Origin: Pseudomonas sp.
Lineage (GTDB): Bacteria; Pseudomonadota; Gammaproteobacteria; Pseudomonadales; Pseudomonadaceae
Length of the DNA: 37,313 nucleotides
NCBI GenBank assembly: GCA_030603065.1
Contig: JAUVYN010000030.1
Span: forward strand, 1 to 37,313
Direction of reading: 5' to 3'
The position numbers and the translations under genes are program-made. The notes below the pieces were generated by a model. The model had not been told where the DNA came from. It was given only the letters and a program-made list of their open reading frames with translations, and ran no database searches. Shown piece by piece: positions 17,901 through 26,333 of the stretch (positions are counted from its first letter, which is position 1; every line of letters begins with the position of its first letter).

Positions 17901-18064
17901 GCCCGTGCCGACAGGGCTTCCGGGTCCGCCGGCGAAGCCAGCGCGAGCAGTTCGCGCAGATACGCATCCTCCGCTACCGCGTAGTTCGCGCTGAGCGTGG
18001 CTAGGAAGGCTTCCGGGGCGCTGGAAAGAAAACGACCCTCTAATACTTCGCTGGCTTTGAACAT
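14909..18064 (-). CDS. putA: Bifunctional proline dehydrogenase / glutamate-semialdehyde dehydrogenase
   Basis: A membrane-associated flavoenzyme of 1051 residues that oxidises proline to glutamate in two steps. The FAD-binding PRODH half contains RLVKGAYWDSEIK. The ALDH half carries Glu804 in LIAETGGQNAML and the catalytic Cys838 in SAGQRCSALR. E. coli PutA (1320 residues) begins with a ribbon-helix-helix repressor domain. That domain is absent here, as in P. aeruginosa PutA (about 1060), so this protein cannot itself repress the put genes. The frame is open from 18103, but ATG 18064 (MFKASEVLEGRFLSS) matches the short-type PutA start. The putP gene lies just downstream. The divergent gap to the Lon-family gene contains that gene's promoter; I found no convincing promoter for putA. 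Confidence 0.95.
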   Translation of the reverse strand: MFKASEVLEGRFLSSAPEAFLATLSANYAVAEDAYLRELLALASPADPEALSARARSLILDVRRRDNAVDSIDALLQQYSLDTQEGIMLMCLAEALLRVPDSDTADALIHDKLSAAQWDAHLGKSEHTLVNAAAWGLVMTGRVVNLDRSAEGSPGTVLGRLIKRSGAPVIRGAMMQAMKIMGRQFVLGRNIREALKKGKPQRDRGYTYSFDMLGEAALTRDDAAKYLKDYQQAIEAVASDTYRGDRPRPAISIKLSALHPHYEPAREEQVLDELGETLLALVRQARAGNVNITIDAEEADRLELSLKLFVKVYRHADVSGWGGLGLVVQAYSKRALPVLCWLTMLAREQGDSIPVRLVKGAYWDSEIKLCQQAGLEGYPVFTRKESTDVSYLACARFLLSPLTLDLLYPQFATHNAHTVTCILDMAGDRAFECQRLHGMGDALYDVVIEQVGCPVRIYAPVGAHRDLLPYLVRRLLENGANSSFVHKLVDPRVPVESLIRHPALVLRGHAQYANPRIPLPTAIYGAGRVNSRGVNLNVLSQWAPFKEELDSQLRRSWQGAPLVDGRQLEGQAVAVMCPYQRAHRIGTIVWATPEQTREAISLLSAAFPAWNATPVDRRAAVLERTADLLEAHMVELIALCTREAGKSLQDGIDEVREAVDFCRYYAAQARQRFAVITLPGPTGESNELYLQGRGVFACISPWNFPLAIFLGQVSAALVCGNTVVAKPAEQTSLVAVRCVELMLEAGLPPKVLALLPGDGARVGSVITSDPRIAGVAFTGSTHTAHLINRALAARDSAIAPLIAETGGQNAMLVDSTALPEQVIRDVVHSAFTSAGQRCSALRVLFIQEDIAPRVLELLKGAMTELHIGDPSRRDVDLGPVIDDDALRGLREHVERLRGEGRLIAETPMPDGLDGHFIAPAAFRLDNINQLDREHFGPLLHVITWKHHELDRVIDDINATGFGLTLGIYSRNERTARHIDGRVRIGNVYVNRNQIGAVVGVQPFGGQGLSGTGPKAGGPHYLLRFVTERTRTINTTAVGGNASLLALGDDEA

Positions 18065-18173
18065 CCTGGTTGGTCCTTGCTGAACGGATCGAGCCGGGCT
18101 CATCCCTTCAAGCTAGACCACAATAAGGTAGATGACGAGTCGGGGGTTCAGCGTGGGTGTGAATAGCGCCGAC

Positions 18174-18201
18174 ATTGAAATCCTGACTTTCGGCTCCATC
18201 T
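18174..18201 (+). promoter_or_regulatory. Candidate sigma-32 (heat-shock) promoter of the Lon-family gene
   Basis: ATTGAAA (18174-18180), a 13-base spacer and CTCCATCT (18194-18201) closely resemble the sigma-32 consensus CTTGAA and CCCCATNT with allowed spacing. The start would fall near 18208, about 42 bases before ATG 18250. Confidence 0.6.
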
Positions 18202-18249
18202 TTCTGTCATAGGCGAATGCCTCCTCCGAATCGCACGCAAGGAAACAGA

Positions 18250-20652
18250 ATGACTGAACATTCCGAGACCGAATTCATCGATGGCGACGAGCATCAGACA
18301 GCCATGTCCGGTACTGGGCTGGCGCTGCCCAATCAGAGGCTTCCGAACCGCTTGCATCTGCTGCCGATTTACAACCGACCCTTCTTCCCGGCCCAGGTGA
18401 TGCCGGTAGTGGTAAACGAGACGCCATGGGCCGAGACCATCGATCAGGTGGCGCGGACATCCATGCACGCTTTGGCGCTCTACTACATCGAGACGCCACT
18501 CGATGAATCCGGCGTGCTGGACCCCGAGCAGATTCCCGACACTGGCTGCGCGGTTCGCATCCATCACGCGGTGCGTGAGGACGGCAAGATTCAGTTCATT
18601 GCCCAGGGCCTGACACGCGTCAGAATCACCAAGTGGCTCAGTCACAAGCCGCCCTATCTGGTCGAAGTAGAGTATCCCGAAGCAGCTGCCGACGAACGAG
18701 ACGAGGTGCGCGCCTACGCAATGGCTTTGATCAATGCGATCAAGGAGTTGCTGCCCCTCAATCCGTTGTACAGCGAGGAGCTCAAGCACTATCTGAATCG
18801 CTTCAGCCCCAATCAGCCCTCACCGCTTTCCGATTTCGCCGCAGCGCTGACCTCTGCTCGCGGACAGGAGCTACAGGATGTGCTCAATACCATTCCCGTG
18901 CTGCGCCGCATGGAAAAGGTGCTGGTACTGCTGAAGAAGGAGATCGACGTCGCGCGCCTGCAGGGCGAGATCAGTGCCGAGGTCAATCGAACCATCAGCG
19001 AACATCAGCGCAAGTTCTTCCTCAAGGAGCAGCTCAAGGTCATTCAGAAGGAGCTGGGTCTCTCGAAGGACGATCGTACGGCGGACATTGATCAGTTCCG
19101 AGAGCGCCTGGCTGACCGCCAGGTGCCCGAAGCTGCGCTTTCCCGCATCGAGGAAGAACTGCACAAATTGTCCATCCTCGAAACCGGCTCACCCGAATAC
19201 TCGGTCACCCGCAATTACCTCGACTGGGCGACGTCCATCCCCTGGGGCGTGACCCATCAGGACAAGCTGGATCTCGCCCATGCGCGCAAGGTGCTCGACC
19301 GTGATCATCAGGGGCTTGACGACGTCAAGCAGCGCATCCTGGAGTTTCTCGCCGTCGGCGCATACAAGGGCTCGGTGTCCGGCTCGATCATCCTGCTGGT
19401 TGGTCCGCCCGGCGTAGGCAAGACCAGCATCGGCCAGTCCATCGCCCAAAGCCTGGGCCGCCCGTTCTATCGTTTCAGCGTAGGCGGCCTGCGCGACGAA
19501 GCAGAGATCAAGGGGCATCGCCGGACCTATATCGGCGCGATGCCCGGCAAGTTCGTTCAGGCCCTGAAGCAGGTCGGCGTGATGAACCCAGTGATCATGC
19601 TAGACGAAATAGACAAGCTCGGCGCCAGTCATCAGGGCGATCCCGCGTCAGCCCTGCTGGAAACCCTGGATCCGGAACAGAACAGCGACTTTCTCGACCA
19701 TTACCTGGATCTTCGCCTGGACCTGTCCAAGGTGCTCTTCGTCTGTACCGCCAATACCCTGGACAGCATCCCCGGCCCCCTGCTCGATCGAATGGACGTG
19801 ATCCGGCTGGCCGGCTATATCGCGGAGGAAAAGCTCGCCATCGCGAAGCACCATCTGTGGCCGCGTCAGCTGGAGCGGGCAGGCTTGCGCAAGAGCCAAT
19901 TGAAGATCTCTGACAAGGCACTACGCGAAATCATCGAGGGATATGCCCGCGAGGCGGGTGTGCGCAACCTTGAAAAGCAATTGGCGAAAATCGTCCGCAA
20001 ATCGGTGATGCGCCTGATCGAAGGTCAGCAAGACAAGCTGAGCATTCGTCCGGCAGACCTGCCCGCCCTGCTCGGGCCTCAGGCCTTCCGCAAGGAAAAG
20101 ACATTGAAGGGGATTGGCATCATCACCGGCCTGGCCTGGACCTCCATGGGCGGGGCCACACTTCCGGTGGAAGCCACGCGGATACACACGCTGAACCGGG
20201 GGTTCAAGCTGACCGGCAAGCTTGGCGACGTCATGAAGGAGTCCGCGGAGATCGCCTATAGCTACATTTGCGCGAACCTCGAGCGCTACAAGGCAGACCG
20301 CAGCTTTTTCGACGAAGCTTTTGTACACCTGCATGTACCGGAGGGCGCCACGCCGAAGGATGGCCCAAGCGCGGGTATCACCATCGCCAGCGCGCTGCTC
20401 TCGCTCGCGCGTAGCCAGGCCCCGCGCGTCGGGTTGGCGATGACCGGGGAGATTACCCTGACTGGTCAGGTGTTACCCGTCGGCGGAATCCGCGAGAAAG
20501 TTATTGCGGCACGGCGCCAGGGCATCTTCGAGCTCATCCTGCCGGAAGCAAATCGCGGCGACTTCGAAGAATTGCCGGACTACCTGAGCGATGGCATTAC
20601 GGTGCATTTCGCCAGCCATTTCCGCGATGTAGCCAAGCGGCTCTTCGACTGA
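18250..20652 (+). CDS. Lon-family ATP-dependent protease, AsrA-like paralogue
   Basis: A cytoplasmic AAA+ serine protease of 800 residues. The N-terminal substrate domain begins LLPIYNRPFFPAQVMPVVV. The ATPase has Walker A GPPGVGKT at 385-392 and Walker B VIMLDEIDK. The protease domain carries the Ser-Lys dyad: Ser707 in KDGPSAGITIAS and Lys750 in GGIREKVIAARR, spaced 43 apart as in E. coli Lon. The frame opens at 18217; ATG 18250 is chosen for its AAGGAA site. In P. aeruginosa a second Lon-like protease, AsrA (PA0779), lies next to putA and putP and is linked to the heat-shock response; the same neighbours and TEF-rich N-terminus support this call over canonical Lon. A sigma-32-like promoter precedes it. 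It ends at a bidirectional terminator. Confidence 0.88.
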   Translation: MTEHSETEFIDGDEHQTAMSGTGLALPNQRLPNRLHLLPIYNRPFFPAQVMPVVVNETPWAETIDQVARTSMHALALYYIETPLDESGVLDPEQIPDTGCAVRIHHAVREDGKIQFIAQGLTRVRITKWLSHKPPYLVEVEYPEAAADERDEVRAYAMALINAIKELLPLNPLYSEELKHYLNRFSPNQPSPLSDFAAALTSARGQELQDVLNTIPVLRRMEKVLVLLKKEIDVARLQGEISAEVNRTISEHQRKFFLKEQLKVIQKELGLSKDDRTADIDQFRERLADRQVPEAALSRIEEELHKLSILETGSPEYSVTRNYLDWATSIPWGVTHQDKLDLAHARKVLDRDHQGLDDVKQRILEFLAVGAYKGSVSGSIILLVGPPGVGKTSIGQSIAQSLGRPFYRFSVGGLRDEAEIKGHRRTYIGAMPGKFVQALKQVGVMNPVIMLDEIDKLGASHQGDPASALLETLDPEQNSDFLDHYLDLRLDLSKVLFVCTANTLDSIPGPLLDRMDVIRLAGYIAEEKLAIAKHHLWPRQLERAGLRKSQLKISDKALREIIEGYAREAGVRNLEKQLAKIVRKSVMRLIEGQQDKLSIRPADLPALLGPQAFRKEKTLKGIGIITGLAWTSMGGATLPVEATRIHTLNRGFKLTGKLGDVMKESAEIAYSYICANLERYKADRSFFDEAFVHLHVPEGATPKDGPSAGITIASALLSLARSQAPRVGLAMTGEITLTGQVLPVGGIREKVIAARRQGIFELILPEANRGDFEELPDYLSDGITVHFASHFRDVAKRLFD

Positions 20653-20661
20653 CCGAAATGA

Positions 20662-20687
20662 AAAAGGCGACCCGCAGGTCGCCTTTT
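20662..20687. terminator. Bidirectional terminator between the Lon-family gene and fimV-like gene
   Basis: AAAAGGCGACC (20662-20672), loop CGCA and GGTCGCCTTTT (20677-20687). It has A/T runs on both sides and sits between convergent genes. Confidence 0.9.
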
Positions 20688-20713
20688 CTTTGATGCATTC
20701 CTGTACGCGTATC

Positions 20714-22744
20714 CTAGGTTTTGCGGGAATCGCTACGCTCATCCCCAAAATGCCTAGCGTCGTCTTCGAGCTCTTCCACCTCCGGGAACTCATGCAGACT
20801 CGTTTCGAAGTCATCATCAATGATTTCCGCACCGCCGTCCTTGTTCTTGCGCGGAGCTGGAGAGAGACCTTCAATCAGATCCCAGTCTGGATCAAGGGTA
20901 AAGTCGTTCAGATTCAACTGGCTGCCGGTATCCGGTGCGGGGGTCTGATCATCGTAGATGCTGTCCAGATCCTCCTCGCCCAGAATCGGCTGCAGACCAT
21001 CAACCTTCTCGACCGTGTCGACATTTCGATCTTCGGTACGCCCTACCGGGAAACGGTTGCGAAGGCCATCAATGCGCTCCGGGTTGCCGCCGAGGTCGAT
21101 AGTCGCCTGCCTCTGCACTTCGAAGGCAGCAACATCACCCAACTCAGCCAGCACTCGAAGCTGCTTGTAACGCAGATCCAGCCGAGAAGGATCTTCCTGA
21201 ATAGCCTTGTCCAGCATCGCGCGCGCTTCTGCGAAACGGCCGTAGGTCACATAGAGCTCCGCACCGTCAAGCGAGTCTACCGTTTTGCTCCTGGCCAGTT
21301 CCGGCGCGACGGGAGCAAACGATTTTCGAGTAGCGGTTGACGTGACAGCCGCCGCCTCCAGCTCATCATGCTCGATGAGCGCATCCTGTTTGCGAGAATT
21401 CGAACGTACCCGAGCCACAATCAATCCAAGCGACAATGCTCCCGCTGCAAGGAATGCAAACCACCAGGCGTTGGGGAAAGCGGGCTCTTCAGGGGGCGTC
21501 GCAACTGGCGGATTGGCTGGGACACTCCCTGCCGCAGCCTCGGTCAGCTCCGAAGACGCGTCGCCCGGGGCTCTGGCGATGGCAGCCGGAGCAGACTCGT
21601 CCTGGCTCTGCGCGTCTACCGTTATCGGCAGTTGCTGGGCCTGGCTGTGAATCTCGAGCTCTGCTTGAAGAGTGGCAATTTGCGCGTTACGCGTTTCCAG
21701 TTCATCAAGCAATTCGGCAAACCGCATCTCCAGGGATTGGAGCCTGGCGGCCAACTGCTCGTTCGCAAGCTCGGCAGCAGATAGTGGGGGCTCTTCGATG
21801 CGCAACCGCCCACCTGGGCCAGGTTGATTGATTGGGTCGGGCGAAGCGGACCTCGCTACAGGTTGTTCACCAGCCTCTCCCGCCAGCTCAGCTGCACTGG
21901 GCGCGGCAGTTTCAAGGCTTTGGCCTGCGACCCGCTCGACTGCGTTCTCTTGGGTAGAAGCGATCGATGCACCCTGGTCTCCAAGCTGCGCGGCCGTTGG
22001 AAGGATCAACTCATGCCCAACTTTCAGCCGGTTTAGATCGCCATTAATGAATGCATCCGGGTTGAGCGCCCGGATGGCGAGCATGCTATCTCGGATTCCG
22101 ACAGTTTCAGTTGGCCTGGTGCGCGCGGCGATTGCCCAAAGCGAATCACCCGCAACGGTAAGGTAGGTCGGTGCACCCGGCACAGGGCTGATATCGGGCA
22201 GGTTACTCGTCGGCTCCATCGAGGCTGGAGCGACGCTCGATGAGCGCGGCGCCGAGGGCCTGGTGGGCTGAGCGGTATCGGTAGGCCGGGACTGCACTGC
22301 TCCGCCTGAAGAAACGTTGGCAGGTGTTGTAGAGATACCTTCGGCATAGAACGGAGGATCCAGCAGTACCGTATATTCGCGCAGCATTCGGCCATTGGGC
22401 TTACGCAGCTCGACCAGGAAATTGAGGTATGGCTCACGCACCGGCTGACTGGACTCCACGCGAACCGTGAGTCGCCCGTTTTCCATGACTGGCACGAAAC
22501 GCAAACTGGTCAGAAAGTGCGGACGGTCGATTCCCGCCTGAGCGAAGGATTCAGGCGTCGCGAGCGAAACCAGCACGTCGGAGACTGAAACATTTGTCCC
22601 ACCCTCGATGGCAATGCGTGCCGAAAGTGGCTGATTCAGGGAAGAATCGAGTCGGATCTCGCCGAGTGACTGGGCATTTGCGGCTCCAACGCAAAAGGCC
22701 GCCAACGAGGCGGCCCCGAATACGACGCGGCGTTTGAGTGCCAT
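20714..22744 (-). CDS. FimV-like LysM/TPR inner-membrane protein, short form
   Basis: A 676-residue protein with a signal peptide (cleavage likely after ANA, residue 24), a FimV N-terminal domain (SLGEIRLDSSLNQPLSARI; REPYLNFLVELRKPNGRMLR; EYTVLLDPP), and a LysM peptidoglycan-binding region (about 194-249). A coiled coil (about 321-368), one membrane helix (about 427-445) and a cytoplasmic TPR-like segment (about 492-545) follow, then an acidic tail. FimV/HubP proteins organise the cell pole and help type IV pili and flagella. P. aeruginosa FimV is about 920 residues and ends in a conserved TPR-like domain containing LDLARAYIDMGD; I do not see that motif here. ATG 22744 is chosen for its AAGGAG site; upstream Mets have no signal peptide. 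The gene is convergent with the Lon-family gene and divergent from cmoA. It may be a paralogue rather than FimV itself. Confidence 0.85.
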   Translation of the reverse strand: MALKRRVVFGAASLAAFCVGAANAQSLGEIRLDSSLNQPLSARIAIEGGTNVSVSDVLVSLATPESFAQAGIDRPHFLTSLRFVPVMENGRLTVRVESSQPVREPYLNFLVELRKPNGRMLREYTVLLDPPFYAEGISTTPANVSSGGAVQSRPTDTAQPTRPSAPRSSSVAPASMEPTSNLPDISPVPGAPTYLTVAGDSLWAIAARTRPTETVGIRDSMLAIRALNPDAFINGDLNRLKVGHELILPTAAQLGDQGASIASTQENAVERVAGQSLETAAPSAAELAGEAGEQPVARSASPDPINQPGPGGRLRIEEPPLSAAELANEQLAARLQSLEMRFAELLDELETRNAQIATLQAELEIHSQAQQLPITVDAQSQDESAPAAIARAPGDASSELTEAAAGSVPANPPVATPPEEPAFPNAWWFAFLAAGALSLGLIVARVRSNSRKQDALIEHDELEAAAVTSTATRKSFAPVAPELARSKTVDSLDGAELYVTYGRFAEARAMLDKAIQEDPSRLDLRYKQLRVLAELGDVAAFEVQRQATIDLGGNPERIDGLRNRFPVGRTEDRNVDTVEKVDGLQPILGEEDLDSIYDDQTPAPDTGSQLNLNDFTLDPDWDLIEGLSPAPRKNKDGGAEIIDDDFETSLHEFPEVEELEDDARHFGDERSDSRKT

Positions 22745-23024
22745 AACCTTCTCTCCTTCTGGTAAGCAACGACGAGATCGCCCTTGAGCCTTACGTGCAT
22801 TCCTTGCACTTGGAAATTTAAGAGTTCTGTTGCGACGACAGAATATCATTACGCCATTACGCTGTCGGCAAGCAAACCTTAACATAGTATCGTCAAGAAA
22901 ATACCAGCAGCTCAATAGCACGATAACGTTTGACGAACTATTGGCTTTCAGCGAACAGGTTCCTCAGATGCGCCCAAGCAGAGTAATGCGGTAGAATTCC
23001 GACTTTCAAACCTGCGGATCCACC
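22745..23024. other. Divergent intergenic region between the fimV-like gene and cmoA
   Basis: About 280 bases without a supported gene. TAGAAT at 22992-22997, 28 bases before the cmoA ATG, is a possible -10 box with no good -35. On the minus strand several AT-rich boxes occur between 22840 and 22890, but I could not choose a promoter for the fimV-like gene. I see no convincing repeat or RNA structure. Confidence 0.4.
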
Positions 23025-23768
23025 ATGTCGGACATCGACAACCTGTTCGCCACTCCCCAACCCCAAGTTGCCGATTTCGTGTTCGATCACCACGTCGCCA
23101 GGGTCTTCCCCGACATGATCAAACGCTCGGTACCGGGCTACCCGACGATTGTCGAAAGCATAGGCCTGATTGCGGCACATTATGCACAGGCTGACACGCT
23201 TGTATATGACCTGGGCTGCTCGCTGGGCGCCGCCAGCCAGTCGATCCGACGACAGGTCAAGGCGAGTAACTGCAAGGTCCACGCCATCGACAGCGCCGAG
23301 GCAATGGTCGAGCGCTGTCGCGAATATCTCCAGGCTCAGGATGCGATGTTTCAGGAGCTGGCACCAGCCGAGGTGAGTCTCGCCGATATTACCGAAATCG
23401 ACCTGGCGCCCTGCTCGGTTGTGGTGCTGAACTTCACCCTGCAATTCATTACGCCTGACCGCCGCCTGGCTCTGCTGCAGCGTATTCGCAATGCGCTGGT
23501 ACCCGGAGGCATTCTGATTCTGTCGGAAAAACTGTTGTTTTCCGACGCGGCCACCCAGTCCAGCCTCGAATCACTGCACTATGCCTTCAAGCGCGCCAAC
23601 GGCTACAGCGATCTGGAAATCGCGCAGAAGCGCGCCGCGATCGAGAACGTGATGCTCCCCGACACTCTGGAAACGCACATCGAACGGCTGCATGCGGCCG
23701 GGTTCGGACATGCACACACCTGGTTCCAGTGTCTCAACTTCTGTTCGATGATAGCGCACGCCCGATGA
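23025..23768 (+). CDS. cmoA: Carboxy-S-adenosyl-L-methionine synthase
   Basis: A 247-residue SAM-dependent enzyme that converts SAM and prephenate into carboxy-SAM, the donor for the 5-oxyacetyl group of cmo5U34 in tRNA anticodons. The SAM-binding motif [15 protein letters not shown] is followed by [14 protein letters not shown] and LNFTLQFI, as in E. coli CmoA. The start region ([20 protein letters not shown]) also matches. The tga stop overlaps the cmoB ATG (ATGA), so the two are translationally coupled and their products act one after the other. A weak TAGAAT box precedes the gene. The ribosome site is poor. Confidence 0.95.
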   Translation: MSDIDNLFATPQPQVADFVFDHHVARVFPDMIKRSVPGYPTIVESIGLIAAHYAQADTLVYDLGCSLGAASQSIRRQVKASNCKVHAIDSAEAMVERCREYLQAQDAMFQELAPAEVSLADITEIDLAPCSVVVLNFTLQFITPDRRLALLQRIRNALVPGGILILSEKLLFSDAATQSSLESLHYAFKRANGYSDLEIAQKRAAIENVMLPDTLETHIERLHAAGFGHAHTWFQCLNFCSMIAHAR

Positions 23769-24733
23769 ATTACCGCGAACTATACAGCAGCCTCGAGGGT
23801 ACACCGCTCGAGCACTGGCTGGATGCCCTGCCCCAGGCACTTGAGCAGCGCCTCGCCGAGGCCGGTCGGCACGGCGACCTGCCTCGCTGGCAGGCTTCAC
23901 TTGCCGGTCTTCCGTCCGTTCCTGACGCCGAGCCAGACTTCCGTGAGGGGGTTCGACTGGTAAGCCGTGCCGGGCTCGATGACCCCGCTCGCGCCGCTCT
24001 GCACCGGGCACTGATGGGGCTGCACCCCTGGCGCAAGGGACCTTTCGACCTTTTTGGAGAGCATATCGATACGGAATGGCGCTCGGACTGGAAATGGAAC
24101 CGGGTCTGCGGGCATCTGGATCTCGAAGGGCACCGCGTGCTTGATGTGGGCTGCGGCAATGGCTATTACATGTGGCGCATGTGGGCTGCGGGGGCACGCC
24201 AGGTAATCGGCGTGGATCCGAATCTGCTGTTCTGGACCCAGTTCCAGGCGCTGCGCAATTACCTTCCTGCGGCGCCGGTCTGGCTACTGCCCTTCACGCT
24301 TGAAGACCTGCCTGAACCGACAGCCGGATTCGATACGGTTTTCTCGATGGGCGTGCTTTACCATCGCCGCTCCCCCATCGATCACCTGCTTCAACTGCGC
24401 GCCTGCCTGCGTCAGGGAGCGACGTTGGTGCTGGAAACGCTGGTGATCGAAGGCGGTGCCGAGCATTGCCTGGTACCAGATGACCGTTATGCCCAGATGC
24501 GCAATGTCTGGTTCCTTCCTTCAGTCCCGCTATTGGAACGCTTCCTGAGGCGCGCCGGATTCAGCGACGTGCGCTGCGTCGACCTGAATCGCACCACAGT
24601 AGAGGAGCAGCGCAGTACGCCGTGGATGCGCTTTCAGTCGCTGCCGGAGTTCCTCGATCCGGAAGACCCGACACGTACGTGCGAGGGCTACCCTGCTCCA
24701 TTGCGGGCGACGCTCGTGGCGCGCCGCCCTTAG
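23765..24733 (+). CDS. cmoB: tRNA U34 carboxymethyltransferase
   Basis: A 322-residue enzyme (E. coli CmoB has 323) that transfers the carboxymethyl group from carboxy-SAM to 5-hydroxyuridine 34 of tRNA. The SAM-type motif [15 protein letters not shown], preceded by [10 protein letters not shown], and [13 protein letters not shown] are typical of CmoB. The start ATG 23765 overlaps the cmoA stop by four bases; an upstream in-frame ATG at 23729 lies inside cmoA and is not needed. The product reads fourfold-degenerate codons more widely together with CmoA. Its stop is followed three bases later by the convergent thioesterase gene, with no visible terminator between them. Confidence 0.95.
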   Translation: MNYRELYSSLEGTPLEHWLDALPQALEQRLAEAGRHGDLPRWQASLAGLPSVPDAEPDFREGVRLVSRAGLDDPARAALHRALMGLHPWRKGPFDLFGEHIDTEWRSDWKWNRVCGHLDLEGHRVLDVGCGNGYYMWRMWAAGARQVIGVDPNLLFWTQFQALRNYLPAAPVWLLPFTLEDLPEPTAGFDTVFSMGVLYHRRSPIDHLLQLRACLRQGATLVLETLVIEGGAEHCLVPDDRYAQMRNVWFLPSVPLLERFLRRAGFSDVRCVDLNRTTVEEQRSTPWMRFQSLPEFLDPEDPTRTCEGYPAPLRATLVARRP

Positions 24734-24736
24734 CCA

Positions 24737-25531
24737 TCAGCCGAATACCGCGACGGTCTGCCGACTGATCGCCACCAGCTCCCCTGCCTGGTTCCAGACC
24801 CGCGCTGAGGTATGGCCATAGCCGTCACGGGCATGATCGATACTCGCCTGATAGAGCAGATAGTCGGTGCCATTTAGCTCGGGCTGGGGCTGCACGAACT
24901 CGATGGTCCAGGTCAGTGAGCTTCCGGGTGCCTTTCTGGCCAAGTGTGGCAGTACCGCCGGCGGCCAGACATCCACCAGGCCGACGATGTGTGCTGCGTC
25001 GAGCGGTCCCTCCTGCTCACGAAAGCCCATCCAGCCACCGATCTCTCGCTTGCGGCTGTTGGTGAATGGCAGATCGCCGATCGCCCAGCGTACCGAGAAA
25101 TATTGCAAAAAGTCGGGATTCAAGCCTTTTATGAAGGGCAGTTCGGTAATCTGCTCAGGCGCGCGTACTTCAGGTGCGGGTTCAGCCTCGACATTGACCG
25201 CCGACTCGCGGGAAGCTCCGAAGCTGCCCTGAACTATGCACATCACCTCTCCGTTCTGGACGGCCTGCCCCAGCATCTGGGTAACGGCCTTTCCTTCGCG
25301 CAGGATCTTGGCTTCAATCCGAACGGGCTCTCCAGGCGTTACGGGGCCAACGAAGGTAATAGCCAGTGAACGTACCGGGCGGCCCTCTGCGACCAGCTCG
25401 CGCATTCCCTGGTATACCAGCGCCGCCACCAGCCCGCCGTAGCCGGCACGCCCCTGGGCCCAGGTGTCGGGCACGATCACTTCGTTGGATGGCGACTCAG
25501 CGAGTGCTTGCAGCAGATCGGCAAAATTCAT
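24737..25531 (-). CDS. Acyl-CoA thioesterase, TesB-like double hotdog protein
   Basis: A 264-residue protein that fits the double-hotdog thioesterase family. AGYGGLVAALVYQGM resembles the N-terminal hotdog helix, and SLTWTIEFVQPQPE with ARDGYGHTSARVWNQAGELVA the second hotdog fold and its C-terminal strand. Proteins of this group hydrolyse acyl-CoA thioesters in the cytoplasm; the chain length and physiological substrate cannot be read from the sequence. ATG 25531 has a weak site (GGAATC). A candidate promoter lies at 25602-25629 on the minus strand, so it may be transcribed separately from the upstream ycjF-linked gene. It converges on cmoB. Confidence is good for the fold and moderate for the thioesterase activity. 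Confidence 0.75.
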   Translation of the reverse strand: MNFADLLQALAESPSNEVIVPDTWAQGRAGYGGLVAALVYQGMRELVAEGRPVRSLAITFVGPVTPGEPVRIEAKILREGKAVTQMLGQAVQNGEVMCIVQGSFGASRESAVNVEAEPAPEVRAPEQITELPFIKGLNPDFLQYFSVRWAIGDLPFTNSRKREIGGWMGFREQEGPLDAAHIVGLVDVWPPAVLPHLARKAPGSSLTWTIEFVQPQPELNGTDYLLYQASIDHARDGYGHTSARVWNQAGELVAISRQTVAVFG

Positions 25532-25601
25532 CTATTGATTCCATTGGCGAAAACCAGCCATGGTAGGAGAAGCTCGCTGCGCGGCCAAGACCGCGTACAG
25601 C

Positions 25602-25629
25602 ATCATAGCGTTCCCAAATACATCGTCAT
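25602..25629 (-). promoter_or_regulatory. Candidate promoter of the thioesterase gene
   Basis: On the minus strand ATGACG (25629-25624) and TATGAT (25607-25602) are 16 bases apart, four and five matches to sigma-70 boxes. It overlaps the stop codon of the gene upstream. Confidence 0.4.
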
Positions 25630-26333
25630 GCCGCAGATGCCGGAGTGCCGCCGAAACGGCGCAGACCGCAGAGCCAGGCGATGGCAACCCAGGCTGGTGG
25701 AATATCCGGCCAGTCCTGTTCGCCGATCCCGGCCAGGTCGAAGCCCGGCTCACCAGCACGCGCCAGCAGCCGCTCGTACCACCAGCTGAGATAGGCACCG
25801 CCACCCGGCTGATGATCGTTCAGCATGGTAGCCCTCAGGCGCATGGGCAGAGATTCGAAAAGCAGTTCATCGAGCCGCGAAAGCAGCGTCTGTTCATTTT
25901 CCAGGTAGGCGGCTTCGGCGGCCCCCTGCAGCCCCAGGACGCGGGTCAGAATCGCGAGCTGGGTCGCATATTCCCGGTGGCCGTGAAGCGGATCCAGTCG
26001 GCTGCGCCAATCCAGATGCAGCCGCTCCAGCGCTTCGATCAGCGTAGCCGGGCCTGCGGTAGTGGCATCGAGCAGCACCGCCAGCCAGCGACGCTGAAAA
26101 AGCGGCAAGGGGTCAAGCAGGAGCATGAGTTCAGCACTGCTGGATCCAGGTCGGGGCTGCCAGGCGCCGGCCTCGCCGTCACGAACCGACAGCATGCGGG
26201 CGCAGCGCACCGGCCAGCGCGCCGGCAGCAACTGCGCCTGAACCGCAAGCAGGCGCTCGGTCAGCACGTCCTTCTTCGCTGCCGCCCAACGTTCCAGCAG
26301 CCAGCGCTGGCGCGACTTATAGCCCTTTGCCAC
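25626..26333 (-). CDS. Uncharacterised protein, third gene of the ycjX-ycjF set
   Basis: A 235-residue soluble protein of unknown function, rich in Leu, Arg, Ala and Trp. It starts VAKGYKSRQRWLLERWAAAK and ends with WPDIPPAWVAIAWLCGLRR. I recognise no known motif, signal peptide or membrane helix. The frame is open from 26450, but GTG 26333 is preferred: a GGGAAG ribosome site precedes it and the protein then overlaps the ycjF stop by 17 bases, a typical translational coupling. Together with ycjX and ycjF it forms a tight minus-strand set, so a linked role in the same membrane/GTPase process is a reasonable inference. The central run of Leu- and Glu-rich helices (LLLDPLPLFQRRWLAVLLDA) suggests an all-helical fold. 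Confidence 0.75.
   Translation of the reverse strand: MAKGYKSRQRWLLERWAAAKKDVLTERLLAVQAQLLPARWPVRCARMLSVRDGEAGAWQPRPGSSSAELMLLLDPLPLFQRRWLAVLLDATTAGPATLIEALERLHLDWRSRLDPLHGHREYATQLAILTRVLGLQGAAEAAYLENEQTLLSRLDELLFESLPMRLRATMLNDHQPGGGAYLSWWYERLLARAGEPGFDLAGIGEQDWPDIPPAWVAIAWLCGLRRFGGTPASAA

Noticed and set aside
22745-22921. An upstream extension of the fimV-like reading frame.
   Set aside because: It would bury the signal peptide 59 residues inside the protein, and the AAGGAG site lies before ATG 22744.
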